DNA from: an uncultured Saprospiraceae bacterium
Lineage (GTDB): Bacteria; Bacteroidota; Bacteroidia; Chitinophagales; Saprospiraceae
Assembly: GCA_938002705.1 (NCBI GenBank)
Contig: CALLAG010000221.1
Location: 1 to 21,766 of the forward strand
DNA: 21,766 nucleotides
Direction: 5' to 3'
Position 1 is the stretch's first letter. Each line of letters starts with the position of its first letter. A program made the translations under genes and the position numbers. Shown here piece by piece: positions 13,200 to 21,766 of this stretch. The notes beneath the pieces are model-generated. The model had not been told where the DNA came from and made no database searches. It worked only from the letters and a program-made list of their open reading frames with translations.

Positions 13200-15542
13200 A
13201 TGAACAACACCCATTTACCTAAATTCATAATTATCGTATTCGCATGTCTATTTTCGATACATAATTTTGCTTCAGATGCCTCCTTTCACACCATAGATTG
13301 TACTGAAGAGAGTGACGATATGTGCACTAATCCTCCTGTAATATCTTGTCCACCATTCGTGTGGCTTAAGCCCACAGAAAGCACTCACCCCTCCAGAACT
13401 GGTGAGCCAGTAGTAGCTTCAGGAGGTCCAGACTGTGGTACACCGATTGTTACATACAGAGATAGCGAAGAAGTCATTAATCTGTGTCATGTTATCATTA
13501 CAAGGACATGGTATGCAATCGACCCTGATAATCCAGCACTATTCGACACATGTCATCAGACAATAAAGCAAGTAGACGAAGAAGCTCCAGTTATAGAGAA
13601 TGTCCCTGATGATATTACAATATTTGCTAATAGGTCTAACTGTCGTAGTATGGTGACATGGCCTGATCTATTCGTCAATGACAACGTACTACTTGACGAA
13701 ATCATAATTACTGGAGAACGAAATGGTCAACAATTCTCAGTGATGAATGGTGGTATGTTTGACGAAGGCGTTACAACAGTAACTTATAAAGCCATCGATA
13801 TATGTACTAATTTTTCTACTATTTCATTTACAGTAACGGTGCTATGTGCTGATTGTCACCTAATATGTCCTCAGGATGTATGCTTACCTGTAGGGAGTGA
13901 TACATCGCCTCTTGCTATAGGATCAGCTCAAGCATATTCTGGTAATGTAGATTGCGGTACTGCAGAGATTAATTATTCTGACTTAATGGTAGAGACTAAT
14001 TGTAATGGTGCTATGGTTTTTCTAAGAGTGTGGACAGCTACATTTGCTGAAATGCCAGACATGCAATATTCATGCATGCAAAGAATAGAATTAAAAAATG
14101 ATTCTGAAATAAATTTATCAGACTGCCCTGCTGACGTCGTAGTAGCAACTAACTATACACCAGCATACTGGGAAGAACCTACCGCCTCTAATGGCGCTAA
14201 TTCCGTCTACTTGACGAGTACTCATACACCTGGCACACTATTTCCTGTAGGCCTTACCACTGTTACTTACACAGCTGTAGATGATTGTGGTAATGAGGCA
14301 CAGTGCTCATTTAAGGTATCTGTATTAGATGATGCAACATATGATGATTGTCCTGATGATATCCTACTTAGCTGTGACGGTAGTGGTGGAGTTACACTTG
14401 ATTTTGACCCACCAGTATATAATGGAGGTTGCAGCTCTTGTGAGGAAGGAAGACAAATTCCAGGTTTCGTATATATAGGATCACTTAATGGCAGCCACTA
14501 TTACTGTTCTAGTTATAACTATAATTATACTCAAGCTAAGCAAGCTGCTGATAGGCTTGGTGGATATATAGTATCTATTAATTCTGAAGAAGAGAATAAC
14601 TATATAGCTACACATATCGGCTCACGTACAGCTATGATAGGACTTACAGACATAGCTAAAGAAGGTGATTTCGTATGGGAATCAGGAGAAAACCTCGACT
14701 ATAACAACTGGTTCTCTAACCAACCTAATGACAAAGATAAGAAACAGGATATCGTAGAAATAGATAGAGCTGGACTCTGGAATGATGTAGACAATGATAT
14801 ATCATTAGAGTTTGTACTTGAGATACCTTGTAAGAATGTCACTCAGATATCGGGACCTACACCTGGAACGTTAGTTACTCCTGGAGTCTATACTATCGTC
14901 TACAGGATTGCAGATGGATGTGGACTCGAAGAATATTGCACATTTAATATCTTTGTAGAAGCTGGACTCTGGCTGACTTGCATAGATGACATTACAGTCA
15001 AAATACCTTCTAATGAAAACAATGTAGCCGTTGACTTTGATCTACCTTCTGCTATGTCATGCTGTGACTTATGTACAGTCCAAGAGGGCTGTGCTGACGT
15101 ATCACAGATAGCTGGACCACCATCTGGTTCACTATTTGACATTAACACAACTACTGAAATCACTTACAGAGCCACTGATCCATGTGGCAATCAGCTGGAC
15201 TGCAACTTCAATGTAATCATAGAACAACGTGCTGGTAGTAGAATAGGCAATGGAAACTACGGAAACAATATAGATAGAGGAGGTAATGCGACTGAGGAGA
15301 TTCCTACTCAGTACAATATATATCCTAATCCCGTAAGCGAGATCCTAACGATAGAATTGCCAGATTACGAAAATATCAAGCTCATAAGTATCATGACCTT
15401 AGACGGCAAATTAGCATCAGCAATCAACTCTGTCAATCCCATCAATAAAGTGTCCATGGAAAATCTTACTCCAGGATTACATCTGATCTTAATCCAATAC
15501 AAATCGGGAGATGTTAAATACGAGAAGATAATGAAGATATAA
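13200..15542 (+). CDS. secreted HYR-repeat/C-type lectin protein with T9SS type A sorting domain
   Basis: 780 residues. Signal peptide about 1-25. A Cys-rich N-terminal part (34-125) is followed by an HYR-like domain (about 128-215: APVIENVPDDITIFAN to VTTVTYKAIDICTNFSTISFTVTV), a Cys-rich insert (216-300), a second HYR (305-376: GLTTVTYTAVDDCGNEAQCSFKV), a third that seems split (380-415 and 545-587), and a fourth (590-675: EITYRATDPCGNQLDCNF). A C-type lectin domain fills the gap in the third (about 420-545: GSHYYCSSYNYNYTQAKQAA, AMIGLTDI, WESGENLDYNNWFSNQPND, GLWNDVDND), with the WND core intact. The C-terminus (704-780) is a type A T9SS signal, YNIYPNPVSEILTIEL to HLILIQYKSGDVKYEKIMKI. 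The protein should be exported through the outer membrane and either attached or released; a carbohydrate or protein ligand is likely. Confidence 0.92.
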   Translation: MNNTHLPKFIIIVFACLFSIHNFASDASFHTIDCTEESDDMCTNPPVISCPPFVWLKPTESTHPSRTGEPVVASGGPDCGTPIVTYRDSEEVINLCHVIITRTWYAIDPDNPALFDTCHQTIKQVDEEAPVIENVPDDITIFANRSNCRSMVTWPDLFVNDNVLLDEIIITGERNGQQFSVMNGGMFDEGVTTVTYKAIDICTNFSTISFTVTVLCADCHLICPQDVCLPVGSDTSPLAIGSAQAYSGNVDCGTAEINYSDLMVETNCNGAMVFLRVWTATFAEMPDMQYSCMQRIELKNDSEINLSDCPADVVVATNYTPAYWEEPTASNGANSVYLTSTHTPGTLFPVGLTTVTYTAVDDCGNEAQCSFKVSVLDDATYDDCPDDILLSCDGSGGVTLDFDPPVYNGGCSSCEEGRQIPGFVYIGSLNGSHYYCSSYNYNYTQAKQAADRLGGYIVSINSEEENNYIATHIGSRTAMIGLTDIAKEGDFVWESGENLDYNNWFSNQPNDKDKKQDIVEIDRAGLWNDVDNDISLEFVLEIPCKNVTQISGPTPGTLVTPGVYTIVYRIADGCGLEEYCTFNIFVEAGLWLTCIDDITVKIPSNENNVAVDFDLPSAMSCCDLCTVQEGCADVSQIAGPPSGSLFDINTTTEITYRATDPCGNQLDCNFNVIIEQRAGSRIGNGNYGNNIDRGGNATEEIPTQYNIYPNPVSEILTIELPDYENIKLISIMTLDGKLASAINSVNPINKVSMENLTPGLHLILIQYKSGDVKYEKIMKI

Positions 15543-15568
15543 TAGTATATAACAATTGAAATCAAACT

Positions 15569-15600
15569 AAGGGCCGTACCTCGAAAGAGTTACGGTCCTT
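15569..15600 (+). terminator. intrinsic terminator after the surface protein gene
   Basis: AAGGGCCGTACCTC pairs with GAGTTACGGTCCTT around a GAAA loop, with one wobble and one mismatch, followed by TTCTT. It also lies between convergent genes and could act on the minus strand (CTTAGTTTGATTTC follows there), but less clearly. Confidence 0.8.
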
Positions 15601-15628
15601 TTCTTATTTATTATCCATCCTATTCTAT

Positions 15629-16345
15629 CTACTTTCTATTAGTGAGTGCATCGATGACAACTGCTTTTTTTCTTACACTTACTGGTACTCTACTTTCATC
15701 ATTCATTAGTAGATAACCCCCCTCGGTTTTTATATAAGATTTGATATGAAATTTATTGACAGTATGAGATTGGTGTACTCTTAAGAAGTGGGACCCTATA
15801 ATATCTACGAAATCTTTCATCGTCTTAGTAACTAATACTTTGGATCCATCCACCAGATAGAACGTAGTATAGTTACCCATAGATTCTAACCTTATTATAT
15901 CATCTCTGCTTACCATTCTGAGTTCTTCTTGCGTATTTAGCGTTATCAGATTATCTGATGGATTAGCAGATTGTATATTCTCATTATAAGTACTTAATAC
16001 TTTATCTACAGCTTTCTTAAGCAACTCAGGATCTACTGGCTTAAGTAGATAATCAGATGCAGCATACTGAAATGCCTTAATCGCATGATCCTTAGATGCA
16101 GTAGTGAATATAACTTTGATATCCTCAGTAGCGACCATCTCTAATAGATCAAATCCATCGCCATCTCCCATATGTATATCTAAGAATATAAGCTGAGGTT
16201 GATGCTTCTTTATTTTCTTAGCGGCATCCATAACACCAGTAGCTGTATCTACGATATTAATCTCCGGATGACTATCTTCTATCTCTGCTCTTAGGTTAGC
16301 GATAGCATGTGGAAGATCATCTATGATAAGTGTGTCTAATCTCAT
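15629..16345 (-). CDS. LytTR-family response regulator
   Basis: 238 residues. The receiver domain (about 1-120) has the acidic pair D9-D10, phosphoacceptor D56 in FLDIHM, T81/T82 and K102 (LLKP). The C-terminal LytTR DNA-binding domain (about 135-238) shows RLESMGNYTTFYLVDGSKVLVTKTMKDF and FLRVHQSHTVNKFHIKSYIK, the typical signature. It is phosphorylated by a partner LytS-type kinase and binds promoters of envelope or secreted-protein genes in known cases. It follows the kinase gene by 14 bp on the same strand, so they form a pair. It ends convergent with the large surface protein gene; whether that gene is a target is inference. Confidence 0.93.
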   Translation of the reverse strand: MRLDTLIIDDLPHAIANLRAEIEDSHPEINIVDTATGVMDAAKKIKKHQPQLIFLDIHMGDGDGFDLLEMVATEDIKVIFTTASKDHAIKAFQYAASDYLLKPVDPELLKKAVDKVLSTYNENIQSANPSDNLITLNTQEELRMVSRDDIIRLESMGNYTTFYLVDGSKVLVTKTMKDFVDIIGSHFLRVHQSHTVNKFHIKSYIKTEGGYLLMNDESRVPVSVRKKAVVIDALTNRK

Positions 16346-16359
16346 GATATAGTATTCAG

Positions 16360-18309
16360 TTATATTCTTTTCTTGGCTATTCTTATACTTACAGATGTTC
16401 CAGAAGAAGCATTAGAAGTATTATTCCATTTTCGGTATTCTATATAGTGATCGAGATTTCCCCATCTGTCTATCAGCTTTAATCTACTCTCTGTTATAGA
16501 AATGGCTTTAGATTCATACTCTTTTTCTACTTTATTCTTAATCACATCTATACCCACTCCGTTATCACTTACAGTGACGATTATGTATTTTTTATCTTCT
16601 TGAAAAATGACCTCTATGACACCTTTATTATCTTCTAATGGCGCTACACCATGTATAATCGAATTCTCGACTATTGGTTGTATAAGCATAGGCGGTATTG
16701 TACCTACGATCTCATTATCTTGAATGCGATATACAAAGCTGTTATCTCTCAAAGCCTGCTCCAGAGATAAGTACTTTTCCAAAAATTCGATTTCTTGACC
16801 AATATTAATACTCTCTTCTCCAGAATTGTCTAATGCCATTCTCATCAGTTGTGCAAACTGATTGAGACTTCTGCGGGCCTGTTTATTATTATTCATAGCG
16901 ATCATACCCGCTATACTATTAAGAGCATTAAATAAAAAATGTGGATTTAACTGTGCTTGACCTAATTTCTGTTCAGATTTTAATAGAGATAACTCTTTAG
17001 CTATAGATAGTTTTTCGGCATTTAATTTCTTACGTTGGTTACGAGCACTTACTGACGAGATGATACTGAGTAATGTCAGCACTAATAAGCCTCCAAATAT
17101 ATATGGCCATATGGTACTGCTTAATGAAGGCTTTATACTAAAACTAATTGTCTTAGGGAGTGTATAATACTGGCCATCTGATGTTGCTCGTAACTGAAGC
17201 TCGTAATTATCTGTTACGAGATCATTCAGATACAGCTCAGGCGAACTATGATTAGTCCATCTATCCTCGTTCCGTAATTTATATTGATATTTTAGCTTGG
17301 ATAAACCAGGTGAGTATTGGCAATTTAGCTTGACATATATGTCGTTCTCTTTATTTCCAAAATCATATTTAACTTCAGAATCTAAAAGCTGATATCCATT
17401 TTTGAATTCTTGAATTGCTATTATCGGTAGTTCATCATTAACATAATTAGTATTTACTTCTATATGCTTTCCCTTATTGATATAGAGTGTTTTCCATTTA
17501 TCCAGTTTATAATCTTTTACATCTGTAGCTACCCTATTTAATATTTGTTTGTCGAAGTTGTAATTATATAAAACCTCACCGTCAGTCAATAACCATAGGC
17601 TTCCTTCATTATTATATATGTTCTTAATCCGTCTCGGGAGAGATACACCTGGGACGTAGTATTTTTTTAATCCAGTATTACTATATATCCATAGACCATT
17701 ATCAGTAGCAAGCAAGAAGCTATTGTCATCTAATCTTGTACTAGAATTAATAGTGAACTCTGTAGTTAAGATTACATCGGTACCGCTACATACGTGTACT
17801 ATCCTATCGCTTAGAACGGCAACTGATTCTCCATCAGATGAGTTATAGACATTTATATTGTTTTCGCTCTGTAGTACATTAGTTTTGCATTGATCCCTAA
17901 TATCAGCATCTACTCTATAATATGTATCCTTAGTAAAGGTATGTAAGATGTTTTTTTCTTCAATAACTGCTTTAATTTCTTCCTTGAAAGTTACGATCTC
18001 TTTCAGTTCACCTTCATTGATCGTAAATATCGTATTGTATTTGTATAAGATATGCTGAGCAGATACTCCATCTGTCATAAACATATTCTTATCATTCCAC
18101 GAAGGCTTAATAAAATGCGACTCCGAGTATTGCCAATAATCTTGATCTATATCACGTATAATAACAGACCCTAACTTATCGACGGATATGCCAATTATGG
18201 GCTTATTGTGAGATAGAATAGCCTGAGAAGTGCATAAAACATACATTCCTAAGAAGACACATACAATTGCCGCCCTGTAAAACAAAATATTTGATAATGA
18301 GCTATTCAA
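16360..18309 (-). CDS. sensor histidine kinase, LytS-type, with exported sensor region
   Basis: 649 residues. N-terminal signal/anchor (about 11-30), then an extracytoplasmic sensor region to about 395: beta-rich repeats (GLWIYSNTGLKKYY, SLWLLTDGEVLYNYN) that look like short two-component propeller blades, then a Y_Y_Y-type domain (about 320-393, KLKYQYKLRNEDRWTNHSSPE). A membrane helix lies at about 400-420, followed by a short coiled coil and the His_kinase domain: phosphoacceptor H457 in AQLNPHFLFNALNSI, N-box around PIVENSIIHG (N549) and G-box DNGVGID (582-588). The kinase is upstream of and cotranscribed with the LytTR regulator. It has fewer propeller blades than the large hybrid regulators of polysaccharide loci, so the ligand is unknown. 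Confidence 0.92.
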   Translation of the reverse strand: MNSSLSNILFYRAAIVCVFLGMYVLCTSQAILSHNKPIIGISVDKLGSVIIRDIDQDYWQYSESHFIKPSWNDKNMFMTDGVSAQHILYKYNTIFTINEGELKEIVTFKEEIKAVIEEKNILHTFTKDTYYRVDADIRDQCKTNVLQSENNINVYNSSDGESVAVLSDRIVHVCSGTDVILTTEFTINSSTRLDDNSFLLATDNGLWIYSNTGLKKYYVPGVSLPRRIKNIYNNEGSLWLLTDGEVLYNYNFDKQILNRVATDVKDYKLDKWKTLYINKGKHIEVNTNYVNDELPIIAIQEFKNGYQLLDSEVKYDFGNKENDIYVKLNCQYSPGLSKLKYQYKLRNEDRWTNHSSPELYLNDLVTDNYELQLRATSDGQYYTLPKTISFSIKPSLSSTIWPYIFGGLLVLTLLSIISSVSARNQRKKLNAEKLSIAKELSLLKSEQKLGQAQLNPHFLFNALNSIAGMIAMNNNKQARRSLNQFAQLMRMALDNSGEESINIGQEIEFLEKYLSLEQALRDNSFVYRIQDNEIVGTIPPMLIQPIVENSIIHGVAPLEDNKGVIEVIFQEDKKYIIVTVSDNGVGIDVIKNKVEKEYESKAISITESRLKLIDRWGNLDHYIEYRKWNNTSNASSGTSVSIRIAKKRI

Positions 18310-18472
18310 CGAATACTATACTTTGGTTAATAACATTCTTAAACTAAACTTTATTCTTTCTCAATTTTTATGTTAGTAGTAATTGAGTGTCAATATATAC
18401 ATTATATTTTTTTATTATATATAATCGCGTAATTACAAATATTTTATAATAATTTTATGTAATCAGAGCAGT
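18310..18472. other. AT-rich divergent intergenic region
   Basis: 163 bases separate the kinase and rhomboid starts. The stretch 18380-18470 is almost entirely A/T and must hold both promoters, but I cannot place a convincing TAnnTTTG/TTG pair on either strand. Confidence 0.5.
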
Positions 18473-19357
18473 ATGTTAAACTCCGTAGTAGAAGATATAA
18501 AAAACACTTTCAGAAGTGGCAATATGGTCTCCAGATTGATATTTGTCAATGTGGCGCTATTTATAGCTCTCAATTTATTGAAAGTCTTTGATTTCAATGA
18601 TTCTATATTCAGTTCCGTATTTAATCAGCTGGTTCTTACATCTGATCTGTATAAGCTCGTATATAAGCCCTGGGTAGTCGTCACGCATATGTTTACACAC
18701 ATAGGATTTATGCATATTCTATGGAATATGTTGCTCCTATATTGGTTTGGTCGTATCGTAGGCGATCTATTAGGTGATAAGCGGATATTGCCGCTCTATA
18801 TTGTCAGTGGTCTGTTCGGAGCATTAATCTACCTCTTCTGGGATCAGTTCTTACCTGGTGGAAGTAACGGTGCTGCCATAGCATATGGTGCATCAGGAGC
18901 TGTGATGGCATTTATATTTACAGCTGCGACCTTGTCACCTGATTACATGATGAGATTACTCTTTCTGGGTGATGTAAGATTAAAGTATATAGCATTAGGT
19001 ATTTTATTTATGGATCTCCTTGTGTCTGGATCTAGCAATAAAGGTGGATTTATCGTACATCTTGCCGGTGCTGCATTTGGTGTTCTTTATATCACATTGC
19101 TTAGGAGAGGCTTTGACCTCACTGCATGGTTCAAGAAGCCAGAGTTATCGTCCAGACCCAAAGTAAGAAAAACAGATAGAAGCACTTTCAAGGTTGTCCA
19201 CAAACAAAAATCTTCTACAGGTAGAGGTAGACAAGCCCCAACAGATTTTAATAAAGAAGATGAATTAGATAGAATCCTAGATAAGATCAATGCTAAAGGT
19301 TTTGACAATCTATCGGATGCAGAAAAAGATTTTCTCAGTAAGGCGAGCAAAGACTAA
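18473..19357 (+). CDS. rhomboid intramembrane serine protease with DUF6576-type tail
   Basis: 294 residues. Six to seven membrane helices lie between about 20 and 212. Catalytic residues are present: S141 in GASGAV and H196 in FIVHLAGAAFG. The TM2 motif HMFTHIGFMHILWNMLLLYWFG (72-93) has the oxyanion-type His/Asn. It should cleave membrane proteins within their transmembrane segments. The cytosolic tail (215-294) is basic, then ends in EDELDRILDKINAKGFDNLSDAEKDFLSKAS, which matches the small DUF6576 tail found on Bacteroidota rhomboids. It is followed 6 bp later by the endonuclease-fold gene, a pairing I know from other Bacteroidota genomes. Confidence 0.95.
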   Translation: MLNSVVEDIKNTFRSGNMVSRLIFVNVALFIALNLLKVFDFNDSIFSSVFNQLVLTSDLYKLVYKPWVVVTHMFTHIGFMHILWNMLLLYWFGRIVGDLLGDKRILPLYIVSGLFGALIYLFWDQFLPGGSNGAAIAYGASGAVMAFIFTAATLSPDYMMRLLFLGDVRLKYIALGILFMDLLVSGSSNKGGFIVHLAGAAFGVLYITLLRRGFDLTAWFKKPELSSRPKVRKTDRSTFKVVHKQKSSTGRGRQAPTDFNKEDELDRILDKINAKGFDNLSDAEKDFLSKASKD

Positions 19358-19363
19358 TAGAGG

Positions 19364-20368
19364 ATGTCTTTTATACAGAAACTTATTTATAGTATAAATA
19401 TCATTGCAGTTATTGCTCTACTGTTAGCGTATCTCTCTCCTTATGTCAATCCTAATATAACGTGGTTCTTCTCCTTTTTCGGATTAGGCTACCCTATGCT
19501 CCTCGTTGTCAATATTGCTTTTGTCCTATTTTGGTTAGTGACGAAAGCCAGATACGCTATGCTATCTATTGTGGTTATAGCTATAGGATACAATTGTATA
19601 TTTAGGACCATAGGATTTAATGCACCTAAGAAAGTCGAAGAAGGATTCTCTGTGATGTCCTATAATATAGGTGGCACATCGCATCACTTCAGTGCAAAAA
19701 ACAAAAAAGCAAAAATCGCAGAATTCAATTCTCTAATAAGAAAGCAGTCTCCAGATATTGTCTGCTTACAAGAAAGAAAAGAATTCATGATACCCATATT
19801 AGATAATATATTCAAAGGGTACAAAACGTATGTAGATCCTGAAAAGAAAACTTGTATCTACAGCAAGCTTCCTATCATCGATCATGGGATTATATCGTTT
19901 GATACACCCTACCATTCTGCCTCATGGGTAGATGTCGATTACAAAAATAACAGCTATAGAATCTACGGCGTACACCTGAGTTCTAATAAGGTGCCTAACT
20001 TAGTAGATAACCTTAATGAGATTATAGATGAGAGCGTATATGTGCTTGACAAATACAGCATACACGCTGTAAAGAGAGTAGAACAATTAGATATCATCAT
20101 GAAGCATGCTGAGAGCTCTCCATATCCTGTTCTGATTACTGGCGACTTCAATGATATGCCACAATCATACACCTATAGAAAAATATCACAAGCATATTGT
20201 GATGCATTTATAGATCATGGTAATGGCATAGGAAAAACCCAGAAGACTAATCTTCCAGGATTAAGAATAGATTATGCATTTGGAGATAAAGATATTGACA
20301 TATTAGATCATAAGATCCTGGTCGCTGACCTGTCTGATCATTCACCCATAATAACAACTATACAATAA
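19364..20368 (+). CDS. membrane-anchored endonuclease/exonuclease/phosphatase-fold protein
   Basis: 334 residues. Three N-terminal membrane helices (about 8-27, 37-59 and 64-80) anchor an EEP domain (about 94-334). Catalytic residues of the fold can be seen: N101 in SYNIGG, E137 in IVCLQER, H204 in YGVHLSS, D261 and N263 in ITGDFNDMP, and D325-H326 in DLSDHSPI. The family cuts phosphodiesters in nucleic acids, inositol phosphates or lipids; the substrate is not set by sequence. With an odd number of helices, the domain may lie outside the cytosol. Operon partner of the rhomboid. Confidence 0.93.
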   Translation: MSFIQKLIYSINIIAVIALLLAYLSPYVNPNITWFFSFFGLGYPMLLVVNIAFVLFWLVTKARYAMLSIVVIAIGYNCIFRTIGFNAPKKVEEGFSVMSYNIGGTSHHFSAKNKKAKIAEFNSLIRKQSPDIVCLQERKEFMIPILDNIFKGYKTYVDPEKKTCIYSKLPIIDHGIISFDTPYHSASWVDVDYKNNSYRIYGVHLSSNKVPNLVDNLNEIIDESVYVLDKYSIHAVKRVEQLDIIMKHAESSPYPVLITGDFNDMPQSYTYRKISQAYCDAFIDHGNGIGKTQKTNLPGLRIDYAFGDKDIDILDHKILVADLSDHSPIITTIQ

Positions 20369-20382
20369 TCCTAAAGTCAATG

Positions 20383-20390
20383 TAACTTTG
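20383..20390 (+). promoter_or_regulatory. -7 promoter element (TAACTTTG) for cysS
   Basis: Full match to TAnnTTTG, identical to the octamer at 8031-8038, 41 bp ahead of the cysS ATG. It suggests cysS has its own promoter although the previous gene ends only 63 bp away on the same strand. No clear TTG at -33. Confidence 0.5.
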
Positions 20391-20431
20391 CATCAGATTT
20401 TACCCTTATAAAAAAATAATAATCACTAATA

Positions 20432-21766
20432 ATGAGCGTCGAGATAAGAGATTTATTAATACATAATAGTCTGACTAAGAAGAAAGAGAAATTTGTTCCT
20501 ATCGAGAAAGGATACATAGGTATGTACGTATGTGGTCCTACTGTATATAGTGATGTACATTTAGGAAATGTAAGGACTTTCGTAAGTTTTGATGTGATGT
20601 ATCGTCTTCTATTATACATAGGATATAAGGTAAGATATGTACGTAATATCACAGATGTAGGACACCTTCTCGATGATGGAGAAGACCGTGTATCTAAGAG
20701 AGCAAAGCTGGAAAAGCTAGAGCCTATGGAGATCGTCCAGAAATACTCTAACTCCTTCCATGCTATGATGGATACATTCAACACCCATAAGCCGAGCATA
20801 GAACCACGAGCGACACAACATATCATAGAGCAGATAGAAATGGTCCAGAAGATAATGGATAATGGCTACGCTTATGAGAAGAATGGGTCTGTATATTTTG
20901 ATACTATAAAATTCCAAGAGGAGAAAAAATCATACGGTCACCTATCAGGTCGTGTCATAGAAGAACTGATGACAGAAACCCGTGATGACCTCAAGAACCA
21001 AAGTGAGAAAAAACATCCATCAGATTTCGCAATATGGATGAAAGCAGCACCAGAGCATATCATGAAATGGAACTCTCCCTGGTCAGTAGGATTTCCTGGG
21101 TGGCACCTGGAGTGCTCTGTGATGAGTACCAAATACTTAGGTGATACATTTGATATACATGGTGGTGGCAATGACCTCAAGTTTCCTCATCATGAGAATG
21201 AAGTCGCCCAGAATGTAGGTGCTTGTAATTGCGACCCAGCTAACTACTGGCTACACACTAACATGCTTCTGATGAATGGTAAGAAGATGTCTAAGAGTGA
21301 TGGCAACACCATCTCGCCAGAAGAACTATTCTCTGGTGACAGCCCGCATGTATCCAAAGGGTATACTCCTATGGCAGTAAAGTTCTTCATGCTACAGTCA
21401 CATTATAGCTCTACTAATGATCTGACCGATGCAGGACTATCAGCATCAGAAAAAGGGTATAAAAAACTAATGGCGGCACTATCTACGCTCAAAGGTCTTG
21501 AGACAAATGGGAGTTCTTCCGAATTAGATGAAAATATCAATGCACTACTGGAAGAATTTCTTGTACATATGTGTGATGACTTTAATACACCAAGAGCTAT
21601 AGCCAGCTTATTTGATTTGTCGAAAACAATTAATAGCTTAAAAGAAGGACATTTTGATATCAATCAAGTCTCAAAAGAAGCATTAGATAATCTCAAAATA
21701 ACATTCCCACGTTATATCACAGAGATACTCGGCTTGTCTAACGATATGGAAGGTGGCAACAATGAT
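20432..21766 (+). CDS. cysS: cysteinyl-tRNA synthetase, 3' end outside window
   Basis: The frame is open from the ATG at 20432 to the window edge (445 codons), with no stop or frameshift. CysRS loads cysteine on tRNA-Cys in the cytosol. Seen: YVCGPTVYSDVHLGNVRTFV, with the first zinc Cys and the HIGH-type HLGN; RNITDVGHLLDDGEDR; GWHLECSVMS and GGGNDLKFPHHENE, with further zinc ligands; and the KMSKS loop as KKMSKSDGNTI. The start before SVEIRDLLIHNS fits the family, which begins a few residues ahead of the N-terminal strand. The remaining C-terminal part of about 50 residues lies beyond the window. Several open frames on the opposite strand here are shadows. Confidence 0.97.
   Translation, partial: MSVEIRDLLIHNSLTKKKEKFVPIEKGYIGMYVCGPTVYSDVHLGNVRTFVSFDVMYRLLLYIGYKVRYVRNITDVGHLLDDGEDRVSKRAKLEKLEPMEIVQKYSNSFHAMMDTFNTHKPSIEPRATQHIIEQIEMVQKIMDNGYAYEKNGSVYFDTIKFQEEKKSYGHLSGRVIEELMTETRDDLKNQSEKKHPSDFAIWMKAAPEHIMKWNSPWSVGFPGWHLECSVMSTKYLGDTFDIHGGGNDLKFPHHENEVAQNVGACNCDPANYWLHTNMLLMNGKKMSKSDGNTISPEELFSGDSPHVSKGYTPMAVKFFMLQSHYSSTNDLTDAGLSASEKGYKKLMAALSTLKGLETNGSSSELDENINALLEEFLVHMCDDFNTPRAIASLFDLSKTINSLKEGHFDINQVSKEALDNLKITFPRYITEILGLSNDMEGGNND

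Noticed and set aside
20377..21663. Several minus-strand open frames
   Set aside because: They are shadows of cysS, whose catalytic motifs are all intact on the plus strand.
1..21766. Mobile element, phage, CRISPR or defence island
   Set aside because: I found no transposase, integrase, terminal repeats, spaced repeat array or known defence gene; codon use and base composition look even throughout.

Overview
The window looks like a chromosomal segment of a free-living, AT-rich Bacteroidota, most plausibly of the Saprospiria/Lewinella type. The pointers are a secreted HYR-repeat protein with a type IX secretion (T9SS) C-terminal sorting domain, bacillithiol synthesis (BshA), a LytS/LytTR two-component pair with a Y_Y_Y sensor, small proteins typical of Bacteroidota (DUF6660-like, the 78-residue protein, the DUF6576-type tail on a rhomboid), heavy use of ATA and AGA codons, weak Shine-Dalgarno signals and promoter elements of the TAnnTTTG type. 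Taxonomy is inferred from gene content only.

Layout. 1-665 (minus): a metal-related pair, a GTG-started Cys/His/Asp-rich DUF6660-like protein followed by an exported HMA-like protein cut by the window edge. 754-2226 (plus): an exported protein of unknown function with a C-terminal beta domain. 2308-3906 (minus): a MerR regulator with a degenerate cobalamin-binding-type domain, probably cotranscribed with a YceI lipoprotein, with a 28-bp palindrome just upstream of merR. 4111-5268 (plus): bshA, whose last 18 bases overlap a convergent 78-residue gene. 5624-8011 (minus): a tight four-gene operon, alkyltransferase-like protein, sulfotransferase-like protein, class IV aminotransferase and DUF2147 protein. 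8054-9244 (plus): a TrpF-like protein and a lipoprotein-type peptide deformylase. 9334-11199 (minus): a PNPOx-like stress protein and a CPA1 Na+/H+ antiporter. 11345-11428 (minus): tRNA-Leu(GAG) with its own terminator. 11478-13050 (plus): a CoA-type NUDIX hydrolase and an SH3b exported protein. 13200-15542 (plus): the HYR/C-type lectin/T9SS surface protein. 15629-18309 (minus): sensor kinase and LytTR regulator. 18473-20368 (plus): rhomboid protease and endonuclease/exonuclease/phosphatase-fold protein. 20432 to the end (plus): cysS, cut by the window edge.

No gene-free stretch exceeds 300 bases; the longest is 12114-12330 (217 bases), where I see only AT-rich spacer. I see no CRISPR array, insertion sequence, integrase, phage gene or rRNA. 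Most of the window is ordinary chromosome. The parts most worth a second look are the sulfotransferase/aminotransferase pair in its overlapping operon, the exported peptide deformylase next to a TrpF-like protein without the usual catalytic Cys, the MerR-YceI unit with its palindrome, and a C-type lectin domain that appears to be inserted inside an HYR-like domain. None of these is demonstrably a new system from sequence alone.
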